A DNA stretch of 64,000 bases, taken from assembly GCA_035048495.1 (NCBI GenBank), contig CM068547.1, positions 34,108,502 through 34,172,501 of the forward strand. Direction: 5' to 3'. Positions 47,131 through 58,710 of the stretch are shown one piece after another. The first letter of the stretch is position 1. Every line of letters begins with the position of its first letter. The notes under the pieces are model-generated. The model saw only the letters and a program-made list of their open reading frames with translations, ran no database searches and was not told the DNA's origin. This DNA is from Euptelea pleiosperma (Eukaryota; Streptophyta; Magnoliopsida; Ranunculales; Eupteleaceae). The translations under genes were made by a program, and so were the position numbers.

Positions 47131-47669
47131 GAACGCAAGAAAATCCTCGCTAATACCGATTGACATAACGGAAGTGTGATCTTCTTTCTTGCAGGATTTC
47201 GCGATTAACTTCACACTTCCGCTTCATACTTAAATGTATATTATGATTGTGGATGGTTATGGATCATCTTGACGGTCCATTTCCTCGCGAGTCCAATGTC
47301 ATAACTCGAATTCGTAAAGCAGTCCATACTAATCATAAATCAACCTATAAATTGTCTTGATAAAGTTGAAATCAAACAAAATATGGGCATATGGAGTCCT
47401 TCAGATGAAAAATATGATTTTTTTTTCACTAGAAAATCTAAAAATGAACCACTGCCCTCCTCTTCATGTACAAAATGGATGAACAATGAGGATTACAGTT
47501 GTCCTACAAGTCGGTGGATCTAATAGTGTTCACAGGGCACTACCTCTTGTCTTTAAGATAGAAGACAAGGTTGTGAGTAATTGCTTTGCAGCCTCCAATT
47601 GGTCCTTGTTGCACATGGGTATTCAAGGTACACTACATGCACCCTCAAATCTGAAGACCTTGTGATGTG
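47131..47669. other. Intergenic, no gene recognised
   Basis: Between 47158 and 47222 the words GAAGTGTGATC and CACACTTCCGC are inverted, flanking CTTTCTTGCAGGATTTCGCG. Otherwise nothing coding or clearly repetitive. Confidence 0.3.
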
Positions 47670-47953
47670 CTTGCAACCATAGTCACATATATCTGCGCCA
47701 AAAATCTCCGGTTTTTCACATTCACGAATCAATCGCCGATTAATCAGCAAAACCTCCAATTAATCGAAAAACTCAGGCGATTTTACCAACTTTAAAATCT
47801 TTTATGAGTTATGACTTATTATTATAGAATTATATGCCATGATCGATATATTTTTTATTTTTGCTGATTTTTACCGAATTTATCTGAATTTTTCCAACTT
47901 GACACCTTGCTGATTTATTATCGAAATCCCTGACTTTGTGACTACGCTTGCAG
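47670..47953. mobile_element. Small foldback element
   Basis: The left end CTTGCAACCATAGTCACA and right end TGTGACTACGCTTGCAG are inverted with few mismatches. Inside, GATTAATC/CGATTTT words and an AT-rich core. About 284 bp and non-coding. Confidence 0.5.
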
Positions 47954-48279
47954 CGCAAAGTCACTGTCTTCCTTCAAATGCCCACCAAAACTTAACACAT
48001 GGAGGTTCACACCAAATTCCCAAATCATGCTAGTCGTCTGCATTCATTGCATCACATCATGCAACACATCCAATTTATGGGCTTATTTTCAAACTATTTT
48101 TAGCTGATGATAATAATATCATGAAAATGCCAATAAGCTAACACCTAATTTGATCAAGTGGAATAAAAAGTTCGATGATTTGATCGCGCTAACCTCATAA
48201 ATCTCCTCCTGTGGGACCATAAGTGTGGAAAACGAGAAACGAACAAAAAGTGCGGTGGGTCCCACCCATATGTATAGGC

Positions 48280-48540
48280 GGCGCCATGGTTTAATAAATA
48301 GTATAACGGATGTTATAACGATAACACTCCAAACCCCATTAACGGAACGGTTACAATTACCCCTGCTTATTTCGAATATAACAGCTTTTAATTGTTATTT
48401 ATGTTTAGCTGAAAAATGAATTAAAAAAAATAGAAAATAAAATTTTGACTGTTCGTCGACCCCGTTATAACAGTCATAACAGTAACACGAGCTACCCGTT
48501 ATGCCATTGTAACAGTCCCTTTTAAACCTTTAGTGGCACC
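48280..48540. mobile_element. Foldback element with ATAACGG motifs
   Basis: The left arm GGCGCCATGGTTTAATAAA...GTATAACGGATGTTATAACG and right arm CCGTTATAACAGTCATAAC...TTTTAAACCTTTAGTGGCACC are inverted copies. The core is AT-rich. Confidence 0.5.
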
Positions 48541-48667
48541 ATCAATTATTTTTATTATTATTATTTTTTTTCCATCATACACCACTCATTAATTGAATTG
48601 TCGGGGATCACCTTGAATTTGCCATTTTTTTGGTGGACCCACCTTGAATTTGTTCGAACCACCATTT

Positions 48668-48990
48668 AGAGCTACGCCCACTTGTTACATCCAGTGGTGG
48701 GGCCCGCATAGAGATCGTGTTGGATAATACAACCATACATTGAGTTGTTCTTGCCATTATGATCATCATCACAGAAAATCAGTCCATTTCGACATTGCTA
48801 CTGTATAAAAAAATTGACCTAAAGTAATGGTTTAATTGGATGGTCTGGTTCTTTCAAATTTTCATGAAGTAAGGAATATCGAAATGGACTGATTTTTTTT
48901 ATTTTTTTGTGAGGATGGTCCCACAGCTTGGACAACTCATATCGCGGTTAGTGTTCATCAGGATCCCTATATGGGCTCCATCAGGGGTGG
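48668..48990. mobile_element. Family B foldback, second copy
   Basis: The first 280 bp match 6790-7072 (GAGCTAC, TGGTGGGGCC, ACAACCATACAT.GAGTTGTTCTT, AAGTAATGGTTTAATTGGATGG). AAAATCAGTCCATTTCGAC and ATCGAAATGGACTGATTTTT are internal inverted repeats. The right end is shortened or overlapped by a family A fragment. Confidence 0.6.
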
Positions 48991-49085
48991 GCCAAACATC
49001 CATATGGTCAGCGTTATCTAAGAGTGTGCCATGTGGCTCATACTATGGTCTGTCATCAACGTTGACGAGGCCCTACAATCACTCA
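48985..49085. mobile_element. Family A MITE fragment
   Basis: GGGCCAAACATCCATATGGTCAGC, TCTAAGAGTGTGCCATGTGGCTCATACTATGG and GTCATCAACGTTGAC represent only the right arm. Confidence 0.55.
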
Positions 49086-50198
49086 CATGCAACACACCTG
49101 CCAGTCCCTAGAGATCATCCTCACAAGAATCACCATTTTTGAAACTTCTAACCTTATCAAATGTGGAATTAAAGTTGACAGTGAAAATGTACGATTCGAA
49201 AATTTTCAACTTACATTCCACTTTTCATGAGGCTTCAAATGTCGGAATGGGAACTTTTTTCCCGTAATGTGTGACATACGCCCAATTATTATGATCGCAA
49301 CTTCACTTGTTAAAGGAAAAAAAAAACAGAGTCGTAAAAGATTTTTTGGACCACTACTAGGATGCCTAAGAGATTCAATTCTCTTGTCATGGGGTAACAT
49401 TATTTTATGTGTTTCTCCTCTATGCCTTCTATGATCCCATCTAAAGGATCAGGCTCGGAGAACTCGTCTTTTTCTGACTCGTCCTTGCACTCATGTCCTT
49501 GGCTGTTGGATTCTAGAATCCAAAAGTTGTTGAAGTGTGTTGTTTGGTTGTGTAGCCAGCATTCTACTTGTGTTAGACTCGTCGACTCTTTGATATACAT
49601 TAACATCTTCAGCTTTTAGAGTAGAAGTGGTTGTTAACACTATCAACTACTGTTGGATTCTCGGAATCCAAGCCGAAGAACACGAGTGAAAAGACTAGTC
49701 CCTTGAGCCCTGACCCGTCAGAAAATGGAGTCCTCAATTTCATCTCGCGGATAAGACACCGATGAAAAAGTATGTTCTGATGCAAGTTGAAGGCTCTAAA
49801 AGAGAGAGGAATGCCGAAAATGACGTATTAAAATAATAAGAAAAGATGTAAAGACGTGCATTAACAAACGAGTTGATAAGATTCGTGTTAGCAGATACAT
49901 ATATTGAAGATAAGATGACGACGACGACGGCAATGAATTTCGTCTCATGGGTATGAAAACATCGACACGATGGGGTGTATGACATCATTAACAACATATC
50001 CAACGGCTGAAATTGAGGTGCTATTGTATTAAAATAGCAAAAGAACTATGGAATAATATTAATTCCAATAGAGACATATTGTTACAAGTCCATTTCTTAT
50101 GATTGTTATGTTGATGGGAACCAAATTTAGGCAGCTCAAATGTCTCTACCATAATGATGTTTCTAAGGTGGGGCCATGAGTGCTTATCAAAATCTATA
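49086..50198. other. Intergenic, no gene recognised
   Basis: Opposing open frames of about 70 codons at 49400-49620 show no family resemblance. Nothing else is supported. Confidence 0.3.
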
Positions 50199-50213
50199 AG
50201 GTGGGGGCCATAA

Positions 50214-50431
50214 TTTTTTTTTTTTTGCAGGCTACGTTTGAGGCTGGACCACTAGACCGGAATCGAGTGGACAGACGCCAAGGAGCAAGCCAGGGCCGGG
50301 CGAAGCCGGGAGAGGGGATTTCTACTCCATGGCACAGCTGCACAAGGAGGAAACCTGCCTTGTGGGATTGAACCAACGACCTCCCACAAGAGGAGGGTAC
50401 ACACTAACCACTTAGCTAGATGGCTAGGTGT
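50214..50431 (-). mobile_element. tRNA-derived SINE with target-site duplication
   Basis: On the minus strand the head reads as a tRNA-like pol III promoter: A-box-like TAGCTAAGTGGTTAGT (50403-50418) and B-box GGTTCAATCC (50365-50374), with GAGGTCGTT before the B box. The 3' end is an A tail (the T run at 50214-50224 on the plus strand). Flanks AGGTGGGGGCCATAA (50199-50213) and AGGTGGGGCCATAA (50432-50445) are a near-perfect 14-15 bp duplication. About 218 bp, complete. Confidence 0.88.
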
Positions 50432-50445
50432 AGGTGGGGCCATAA

Positions 50446-51397
50446 GTTACAACCACTAATTAAATACATAATTAAGGACACTAAAAATATTGACCTGATC
50501 ATTTGAGCTTAACCATTCGATCTAACGGAGACATTCTTTTTCGATGATTAGAAAACACGGTGAATAATCCCGCAAGACAATAGAGAAAACCTTGATCAAT
50601 CATGCGGTGAAGATCGTCCCAGGCACGAGAAATCGCGCACATTTGCTCAAACTCACCAATCCGAAGTAATTTACACTGAATGAAAAGGATTGAGGTTTAC
50701 ATCATATATAGTATGATGGAAGTTAACATCCTCATGGGGCTACACGTGGCCCACAATTACATTGGTCCAAAATCCAAATTAGTGACTCAATTAATTATCT
50801 ATTTGATTTGTGGGGACCACGTGGAAACTTGTAATCCATTTTTCATAAGTCAAAATTTGTGGAACTTGGCTGATTTTTGCTTAGAATGATCATCATGATG
50901 AGGAGATCATCTCACCAAAAATTACCCATTTGACTTATCTTCATGTGGGCCCCACAGAGTTGTGTAAGAATCCATGTCAAGATAATATATGAACAAAAGG
51001 ATCGATTTGGTATTTCGCGAGCCACCAAGTGGAATGGTCCCGCAGAAACATGCTTTAATGCATCGTAATGTGGTAGCTCGCGAAATACCATGTCTTGCAC
51101 AAGTTAGTTACAAAAGTTGAGTTGTCTGGTTTACCGAATCTGTTGTTGGTCTGAGATGTGAACATGGACCGCTCGTCTGATCTCGGCTTATTTATCTCCT
51201 GTTCTTAAGGTCCCACCGGCGCATGTTGGCTACTTGTAGTCATCTTTTTGATCTGACGGCTAACATTGTGCCGTGTCTTTCTGGTGCAGCTCACGTGTAA
51301 AAAGGGCGCTTTTTAGTCAGCAACTAAGATCCCAAAAACGAAAGAAAAGTAGGGTGGCGCCGATGCGCTTTAACAGGCTTTCCCACCAGCAGGGCTT
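50446..51397. other. Intergenic with a short foldback
   Basis: Between about 50995 and 51095, TTGGTATTTCGCGAGCCACCA and GTGGTAGCTCGCGAAATACCAT are inverted copies, giving a roughly 100-bp foldback. No gene recognised. Confidence 0.5.
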
Positions 51398-51406
51398 CAG
51401 GGATTC

Positions 51407-51737
51407 GAGTAAAACTTGCCTGACCCCCGACGGTCAGGGAATCCCTGACCACTCATAATTTGAGCCACGTACCGTATGGATGTTTGGCCAATCCCTAAGT
51501 GGACCTACAAACCAAAAATCATCCTGATTAGTAATTTCAAACCTTTGGATCTTTGTACCGATGAAAATGACTTCAACTAACGCTTAGAAATCACTGATCA
51601 GGTTGATTTTGGTTTATAGGTCACCTAGGGATTGGCCAAACATCTATACGGTCATGTCCTCTTACAAATGCCACGTGGCTTATACTGCTGGTGGTCAGGT
51701 AGCTACCTGACCAGCTGTTGTCAGGTAAGATTTACTC
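51407..51737. mobile_element. Family A MITE, complete, with 9-bp target duplication
   Basis: A foldback with ends GAGTAAAACTTGCCTGAC and GTCAGGTAAGATTTACTC. The internal arms are typical (ACCGTATGGATGTTTGGCCA, AACCAAAAATCATCCTGATT, TGCCACGTGGCTTATACTG). Flanks CAGGGATTC (51398-51406) and CACGGATTC (51738-51746) match at 8 of 9 bases. Confidence 0.88.
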
Positions 51738-51746
51738 CACGGATTC

Positions 51747-52540
51747 TGTTTGACATAATAAATTGATTATTTATTTAAATATGTTTATTTTGTAAAATAA
51801 AATCTTTGCTACCCATAATACCCTTGCATTGGGTTTAGAGGGAGTGTGTAGAAAATGTTGTTCAATGTGTCTTATGCACACTGGCTATAGTGTATATTCA
51901 ACTATTATCATGGAATGGGTATACGTGCCCTTAATCTAGACTGTCCAATTGATGGGGTAGCTCTTGGATGAGCCCTAATCATTATGATCACATTAATTAG
52001 TTGATCCCAATTTCCAATTAAGTGATTGTTCAATCTCAAAAATTAATTAAGTGGTTAAGGTCATCCGATCGATGTGATTTTTGGTCTATGATCCATCCAA
52101 GAGGTGTGGCCCACGAGGATAGAAGGCGGTAGAACTGAAACCTAATTGGACCATATTTTTAGGAACCGACATAAAAAACAGAACCGAAATCGAATCGATA
52201 ATAACAGATCTGATTCACTAGGGATATATCTGTAATTTTAAGAAAGCATGAGTACATTTCCGTCTTTTCACTACAAATTCACGTGAACACCAGATTTATC
52301 ACTTTCTGTTAAAACTTTACTGGAAGACAGCTACAAGCAACAACAAAAAAAAAAGTACGAGAGAGGTGAATGTTCAATGGCGCACCCACATCCAATGGGT
52401 CCCACTGAACAAATCAGAGTAAAACATGTGTCACTTAGTGGGTCCCACATCAAATGATCAGTAGAGTGTCTCTCCATGCAACATTTACGACAGCCATTTA
52501 TTAGGCGCGTTACCCGATAAGGTCAGTTGGGTGGTGGTGG
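51747..52540. other. Intergenic, no gene recognised
   Basis: AT-rich. Around 52125-52210 GGAACCGACATAAAAAACAGAACCG and neighbours resemble the interior of GGTTCCGGTTC-type MITEs (compare about 1400-1520). No convincing gene. Confidence 0.3.
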
Positions 52541-52549
52541 TGGTGAAGC

Positions 52550-52874
52550 GAGTAAATCTTCGATGACACTACAGTCAGCAACGCCGCTGACTGCAGCCAA
52601 TATGAGCCACGTGGCACATTCTTAAGAGGACACTAACCGTATGGATGTTTTTACCAATCACTAGGATTGAAGGTGTTTTCATGGGTGATTTTTAACCGTA
52701 GTAATTTGAGCATTATTTGCGTACAAAGATCCGAAGGTTATAAATCACTAATCAAGCTGATTTTTGGTTTGTAGCTCCACCTCAGTGATTGGCCAAACAT
52801 CCATACTGGTTATATTCTCTTAAGAGTGTGCCACATGGCTCATATTGGCTGCAGTCAGCGACGCCGCTGACTGT
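52550..52874. mobile_element. Family A MITE upstream of the pectin acetylesterase leader
   Basis: The left end GAGTAAATCTTCGATGAC, GAGCCACGTGGCACATTC and CCGTATGGATGTTT pair with CCAAACATCCATACTGG, GTGCCACATGGCTC and GCAGTCAGCGACGCCGCTGAC. The last 20 bp of the right end are missing. Flanks TGGTGAAGC (52541-52549) and AAGTGAAGC (52875-52883) match at 7 of 9, as if the end was deleted up to the duplication. Confidence 0.8.
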
Positions 52875-53059
52875 AAGTGAAGCCGCTCCGAGCCGAGCTT
52901 TAGTCAATAAATAACGTATCAGTCTACGTCTGGTTTGAAACATGGTATTAATTTGGAGGTTTTTAGTTTCTAGAACCGAAACGAGCGAATGAGTGTCGGC
53001 TGTTGGGTTTTCTGCTCGTAGTTGTCGGTGACGGTAAATTGGAAGAACAGTGGGTCAGA

Positions 53060-53147
53060 TCGTTCGTGCTTTATAACAAAGGTGAACCCGCGAGAGAAGC
53101 TGATTGGTGATTCACTGGAGAATCTATCTTTTCTCAGTTTTCGCAGG
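53060..53147 (+). other. Probable non-coding leader exon of the pectin acetylesterase gene
   Basis: GC-richer sequence ends TTTTCGCAG|GTAGGAGG at 53147, a plausible 5' splice donor. Just downstream are a CTTCTTCTTC run and an AT-rich intron-like stretch up to the coding ATG at 54447. Start position is a guess. Confidence 0.35.
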
Positions 53148-53378
53148 TAGGAGGAATACTTATTGTAGCTTAACTACTCTCTTCTTCTTCTTCTTCCTCT
53201 GAGTTTTTTCGAATTTTTTTGTGTATTTTTATACCGAAATTTGGAGAAATGTTATGGTTTTATAAGATTTCATATGGGAGAAAATGGATTTGATTATCTA
53301 TCTTTTGAATATTTTACTGGAGTATGATTTTTAGTGCTATATATTATTAGTTTTTTTTGTGTGTGTGTATTTTTACAG

Positions 53379-54058
53379 GTAAAATGTGAGTAATTTGGAG
53401 AATGTTTTCGTTCTTAAGATTTTGTATTGGAGAAAAGTGAATCTGGGTACTTATTTTTGCATATTTTTAAGTGAAGGGTTGATGGCAGCTTGGTTTTTTG
53501 TGGTGTTTTAGAGGAAATGCAGTCAGTTTTTTTATGTTTTAATGTGGATTTGGATTGGATTTTTGGTATTTTATGGGAAAGGGTATTGTGGGTTGGAGAA
53601 CAAATTACAGCAGATTTTGTGTTCAATGCAAATGGGTTTTTAATTTTATCAAAGAACCCATGAACTGGGGAAATAGGTGGATTGATTTTTAAACAGAAAA
53701 AAAAATTCATCTCTATTTGCTTATATTAAAATAGTTTTTTTATTTTTTTTTTACAGGCAAAATGTGAGTAATTTGGAGAATGTTTTCGTTCCTAAGATTT
53801 TATATCGGAGAAAAGTGAATTTAGGTACTTATTTTTGCACACTTTTAAGTGAAGGGTAGATGGTAGCTTGGTTTTTTGTGCTGTTTTAGAGGAAATGCAG
53901 TCAGTTTTTAATTTTTATGTTTTAATGTGGATTTGGATTGATTTTTTGGTATTTTATGGGAAAGGATTTTGTGGGTTAGAGACCAAATTACAGCAGATTT
54001 TTAAACAGAATTTTTTTTTAATAAAAAACCCATCTCTATTTGCTGATATTGAAATGGA
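53379..54058 (+). repeat. Tandem duplication in the pectin acetylesterase 5' leader region
   Basis: Unit 1 is 53379-53756 (378 bp). Unit 2 is 53757 to about 54058 and lacks about 70 bp near its end. Identity is high: AAAATGTGAGTAATTTGGAG, GTACTTATTTTTGCA, AGGAAATGCAGTCAG and ATTTTATGGGAAAGG occur in both. Each unit follows TTTTTACAG, an acceptor-like site. A faint third copy may precede them at 53225-53330. Confidence 0.88.
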
Positions 54059-54446
54059 ATGTGGAATTTCTGTTAATTTTAGTTTTTTTTTTTGTGTTTT
54101 TTTAATAGAAATATTAGTTTGGTTTCTTATATTAAATGTAGGATTAGGAGCTTGATAATAGAATGATGAGAAATGGTTGCAAATTTTTGATAAAACAGAG
54201 TGGATGTGAGAAGATGGTTTCTTCTTTTTTTATTTTTATAAGTGGTATTTTGAAATTCATCCTGCATCCTCTTTTTGGTGAGTATCCTGAATTTGAATCT
54301 GATTCAAGGGAAGAATTGGGTATAATTTTTTTTAATATAATTAGAGCGCTTTATGATTGCTTTATATAACCAATAATTCAATAACCGGTATCCTCTGTCG
54401 TTTATAGTATTTCCCCTGTTTGATTATTTCAACTATACTGCACAGA

Positions 54447-57400
54447 ATGATCGTTGCAAGATCATGTGGATGGTTAAATGTTCTAGTCTGTCTACTGATC
54501 GCGTTAAAAGCGGATGGGTTCTATGTGGGGATAACTTATGTTCAAAATGCTGTCGCAAAAGGAGCGGGTAAGAACTCTAATACTAAAATTTGGATCTTTT
54601 CTTTTTCTGTAATAAAATCTGGTCAACTTCGCAAGTTTTTCCGTTACTTTTTGGATTTAATTTGTCTATTTTGTGTTTGTAATTCGAAATATCGTGCAGT
54701 TTGCTTGGATGGGAGTCCACCAGCTTACCATATGGATAAAGGATTTGGCACTGGGATTAATAATTGGCTGGTCCATATTGAGGTGAGTCCTTTTCATCCA
54801 ACCCATCTCTATTGTTTTCCAAACTGAACTTTTAAACAGTCCTTTACAGAAATTCTATTCCATACTTTGAATGTTTCGAATTGTAATGAATACGTACTCC
54901 ATGGATCAAAATCTCGGTACCAGACCCAATTTGGAGCTGATACCTATAGATTCTATACAAGTTTGGTCGAATACCACTTGGAGGCATCAAAGTGAACTGA
55001 GAATTCTCTGGACATGAATTGACTCAGCCATTTCAATGTGATTCTTTACTGATAACTTTTGTATAATCGGATAAAGTATTGTAAACCACTGCTTGTCACA
55101 TACCCCATTGAGTCTGAGACCTTCAATGGATTCGAGACTACGTTGCATGGATACGGACACGTGTGTCAGAATCCGACATGGATACGAATGAATTCACCAT
55201 ACAAGTTTTCAGACACCAAACCACGGTTATGCTTTACCCTTAAATGTCCTTAAGTTATCAGTTGATGCTTCCTGGCTGCTTGCTGTTACTGAGTTTTACA
55301 TGATTAGTGCTCAACTCACAGCACCTGGCCGCTTATATCTATTGTATACTCAAATGAGTCATTCGCTAGACCTCTACATTTCCACAATATCATGTTTCTA
55401 GTTGTTTCATTCAATTTTACTTATTTAGAAGGCTCGGGTATAAGTTGTTTCTTGACACATCCGTTTCTCCATTTTTTTTTAGGGGGGAGGATGGTGCAAT
55501 AATGTCACTACTTGCCTTGAACGCAAGAGCACCCGTTTAGGTTCCTCTACCCAAATGGTGAAGCAAATTGCTTTCTCTGGGATTCTGAGCAACAAGGATA
55601 AATTTAACCCAGGTGGGACTTCTTATGTATTGGTTCTGCTCTTGTACTTGGATTTGAATTTTCATCATTTATTGAGCCTTACTATGTCATCCCTGTTCTG
55701 TAAATTGGCTAAAACTGGAAAACCACAACTTCAGACTTCTATAATTGGAACAAAATCAAGGTTCGGTACTGCGATGGAGCATCATTTACCGGAGACGTTG
55801 AAGCAGTAAATCCAGTGAGTTGTTCGATCACAATTATAGATTTAATTTCATGAATGTAACCTAAAACCAGTGTATAATTACTATGGTTTTCTATGTGGGT
55901 ATCTATCACTATGATCAGGCTACCAACCTTCACTTCAGAGGAGCAAGGGTTTGGCTTGCTGTTATCGAGGACCTACTAGCAAAAGGGATGAACAAGGCTG
56001 AAAATGTATGATCCTTTCGAAGATCCATCATTATTTTACTTATTTGTTATCTTAGGCTCTGTATTGTTGCCCTGAATAGGTTTTCTAGTAATGGTTTTTG
56101 TATATAAATGTCATAAAAATATTTCTGTAACAACACTTTCTCACATACAAATCATTTTTCTGTAAAACTTTTTGTTGATCACCATACAGAGCTAGTGCTA
56201 ATAACCAAGAAATTGTTTGCAGGCTCTTCTTTCTGGCTGTTCAGCTGGTGGGTTGACATCGATTCTCCACTGTGATAGCTTCCGCAGTCTCCTACCCATG
56301 GGTACCAAAGTAAAATGCCTTTCAGATGCTGGTTATTTTATCAATACGTAAGCTCATAGTTAGGACCCTTTTTTACCTGATCTTACTTCCATACGAGAAA
56401 AAAGCATACTGAACTTATATTCAGTATTTGGGTAACTAACCTCGATGATGTCGCTTGGCAGGAAGGATGTTGCTGGAACAGCACACATACAAGCTTTCTA
56501 TAATGATGTTGTAACAACACATGTATGTTTTTGTTATTATTTTCAAGATTTCATCTTCCTTAGTTCTTGATATTGTAGCTCATTGCCTCTATATCTTAGT
56601 TTTTTTTTCTCTGATTCCGTTCTCATAAACAAGTTTTTTTCTTTACCAATAACGAAAAAAGAAAAAACCATCCTTTTGATTCCTCTTGCATCCTTACTTT
56701 CAACTTGATGACTTATTCACTTTTCTGATACGTCAAGATGGTAGACTGAGCTTGTTTCTACATCTTGTATAGGGATCGGCAAAGAATTTGCCATCGTCTT
56801 GCACTTCAGGAATCGACCCAAGTTTGGTAAGTACATTTATTCTAATATTATTTTGTTTTGTTATTCATTTTTTTTTTTTAAATCCATACTTGCATTTCTC
56901 TGCCATCCAACCAATACATCTAAACAAATTGCAGTGTTTTTTCCCACAATACATGGCGCAAATGATCCGCACACCACTTTTTATATTAAATGCAGCCTAT
57001 GATTCGTGGCAGGTAAGCATTTTCATATTGGTTTGGATATAATCTTCCTATTACATGAACTCACATATTTCCATTTTCAAATATTTCAACAATTATCCAT
57101 TCCTGCTGTTCTAGTTTCTTGCATGAGGCTTCGCAGACAAGGACTAACTTGGCTAGTCCAAAATCCAATAAGAGTCTGATGAGATTTTTGGGAAGTCCAG
57201 TAGAACTAAGGGCAAGTCATTATCTTGAGAACCATTGACTTCTCCTTCACTTGGATTGACTCAACTGCTACAAAGTTTGACTCGATTGATACAAAGTTTG
57301 ACCCTGCCTGCGCATTGTGAATTGGTCCAGTTCACACATCACAGTACCTAAGTCCTGATCAATTCCCTCCACAACATGTACAACCTTGGCCAAGTCATAT

Positions 57401-58710
57401 CAACATTACGGAGATTTTAAACCTGGTTTTGGAACCCCTTAGCTTATTTTCATTCATACAGTTTGATTGTTCTTTTGCTAGATCTTGATCTCTTTTTTTT
57501 TTATCATTAATCTTGCACATCGTAATATTGTAACCGCCATCTGTATGTTATCAGAGCTAGTAAATGTAAGAGTTACTAAGTTCAAATCCTTCTTTTTTCA
57601 GGTAAAGAACATTTTGGCACCGGGTGTTGCTGATCCCCACGGCACTTGGCACTCCTGCAAGCTTGATATAAATAACTGTTCTCCCACTCAAATCCAAACC
57701 ATGCAAGGTTACTACTCTGAACTTCCCTCACTCTCTCTCAAACTGATTATTCAACCAGGAAAACCCATTCTGCTTCTTATGTGGTTTTCTATGTATGATT
57801 TTGCTCTCCATGACAAACCAGTAGGTCAAAAGTATTTATAATGGACCCATCATGAATGTATTCCTAGTTTATCATTTTAAGGATTGGATAAACTCTAAAG
57901 GGAACAAACACAATTGCAGCTGTGTTGCATGGACTCTTCAGACCAGCAGGCGAGTCGCGTGTCCCTACGTGTGGACACGGATTCGGACACCGACTCTCCT
58001 GGGACTCTTCGTTTGAACTTTGTGGGAGAGAGAGGATAGGGTTTTGCTTCCCAATATTTTGCTATGGACTTGCCGTTATAAAATAAAAATAAATTAATAA
58101 TTAAATATTCAGCCGAGTCCTCGAATCCTATTTTTTGGGGTTTTCCGAGTCCGACACTTCATATCTGTGTCAGACTCCAACACACGTGTCCGTATCCATG
58201 CAACACAGAATTTCAAGGACAGAGAAATACTTTGATTTGATGGTCTATAGTGTTGAATGAAACCTGTTCCTAGAGAGTATGTTGGTTTTGTTTTAGATTA
58301 CTGTCTTTTTGTTTACGAAGTAATTAAGAATGTGGCTTAACAGGTTTTAGGTCGGAGTTTCTACTTGCATTGAGACAACTGGGGAGCTCTTCGGCAAGAG
58401 GCATGTTCATTAACTCGTGTTATGCTCACTGCCAATCAGAGATGCAGGAGACATGGCTAAGGGCCGACTCCCCCGTATTGGACAAGATAGTTAGTAACCT
58501 AGTTCTTTTCCTTTTTGTATATTTTGCTAGTCTACAGAACTCTAATTTGCATTATACATATAAAAATCTATTTTTTTGCAGTCAATTGCAAAGGCAGTTG
58601 GAGATTGGTTTTATGACCGGAGTCCTTTCCAGAAGATTGATTGTCCATACCCTTGCGACTCGTCTTGCCACAACCGCGTCTTCGATCCACAAGAACATCC
58701 CGAAACATAA
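54447..58710 (+). CDS. Pectin acetylesterase, 12 exons
   Basis: Exons: 54447-54567, 54700-54782, 55483-55612, 55735-55814, 55919-56005, 56223-56347, 56462-56522, 56773-56826, 56935-57012, 57602-57707, 58344-58489, 58582-58710. All are GT-AG and total 1200 nt (399 aa), a normal length for plant pectin acetylesterases (CE13). A hydrophobic N-terminal segment ([17 protein letters not shown]) is a signal peptide or anchor, so the enzyme acts in the cell wall, removing acetyl esters from pectin. Motifs: [21 protein letters not shown] (66-75), GCSAGG with Ser174 as nucleophile, NAAYDSWQ with Asp270 and CYAHCQSE with His337, the expected Ser-Asp-His triad. Many Cys (e.g. C184, C199, C334, C338, C378, C382, C386) suit a secreted disulfide-rich enzyme. 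Ends DPQEHPET. Start is the first ATG giving a signal peptide. Confidence 0.95.
55120..55250. mobile_element. Family G arm fragment in pectin acetylesterase intron 2
   Basis: GTTGCATGGATACGGACACG, then GTGTGTCAGAATCCGACATGG, is the standard family G arm. Only one arm is clear. Confidence 0.45.
57929..58210. mobile_element. Family G foldback, best copy, pectin acetylesterase intron 10
   Basis: The left arm GTGTTGCATGGACTCTTC...CGTGTGGACACGGATTCGGACACCGA pairs with the right arm TCCGAGTCCGACACTTCATATC...ACACGTGTCCGTATCCATGCAACAC. Core about 110 bp, AT-rich. GTGTTGCATGGA/TCCATGCAACAC are the outer inverted ends. Confidence 0.7.

Noticed and set aside
50194..50443. Three overlapping frames and a possible tRNA gene
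   Set aside because: The sequence is a SINE. The tRNA-like head lacks a full cloverleaf, so it is not a functional tRNA gene, and the frames are chance.
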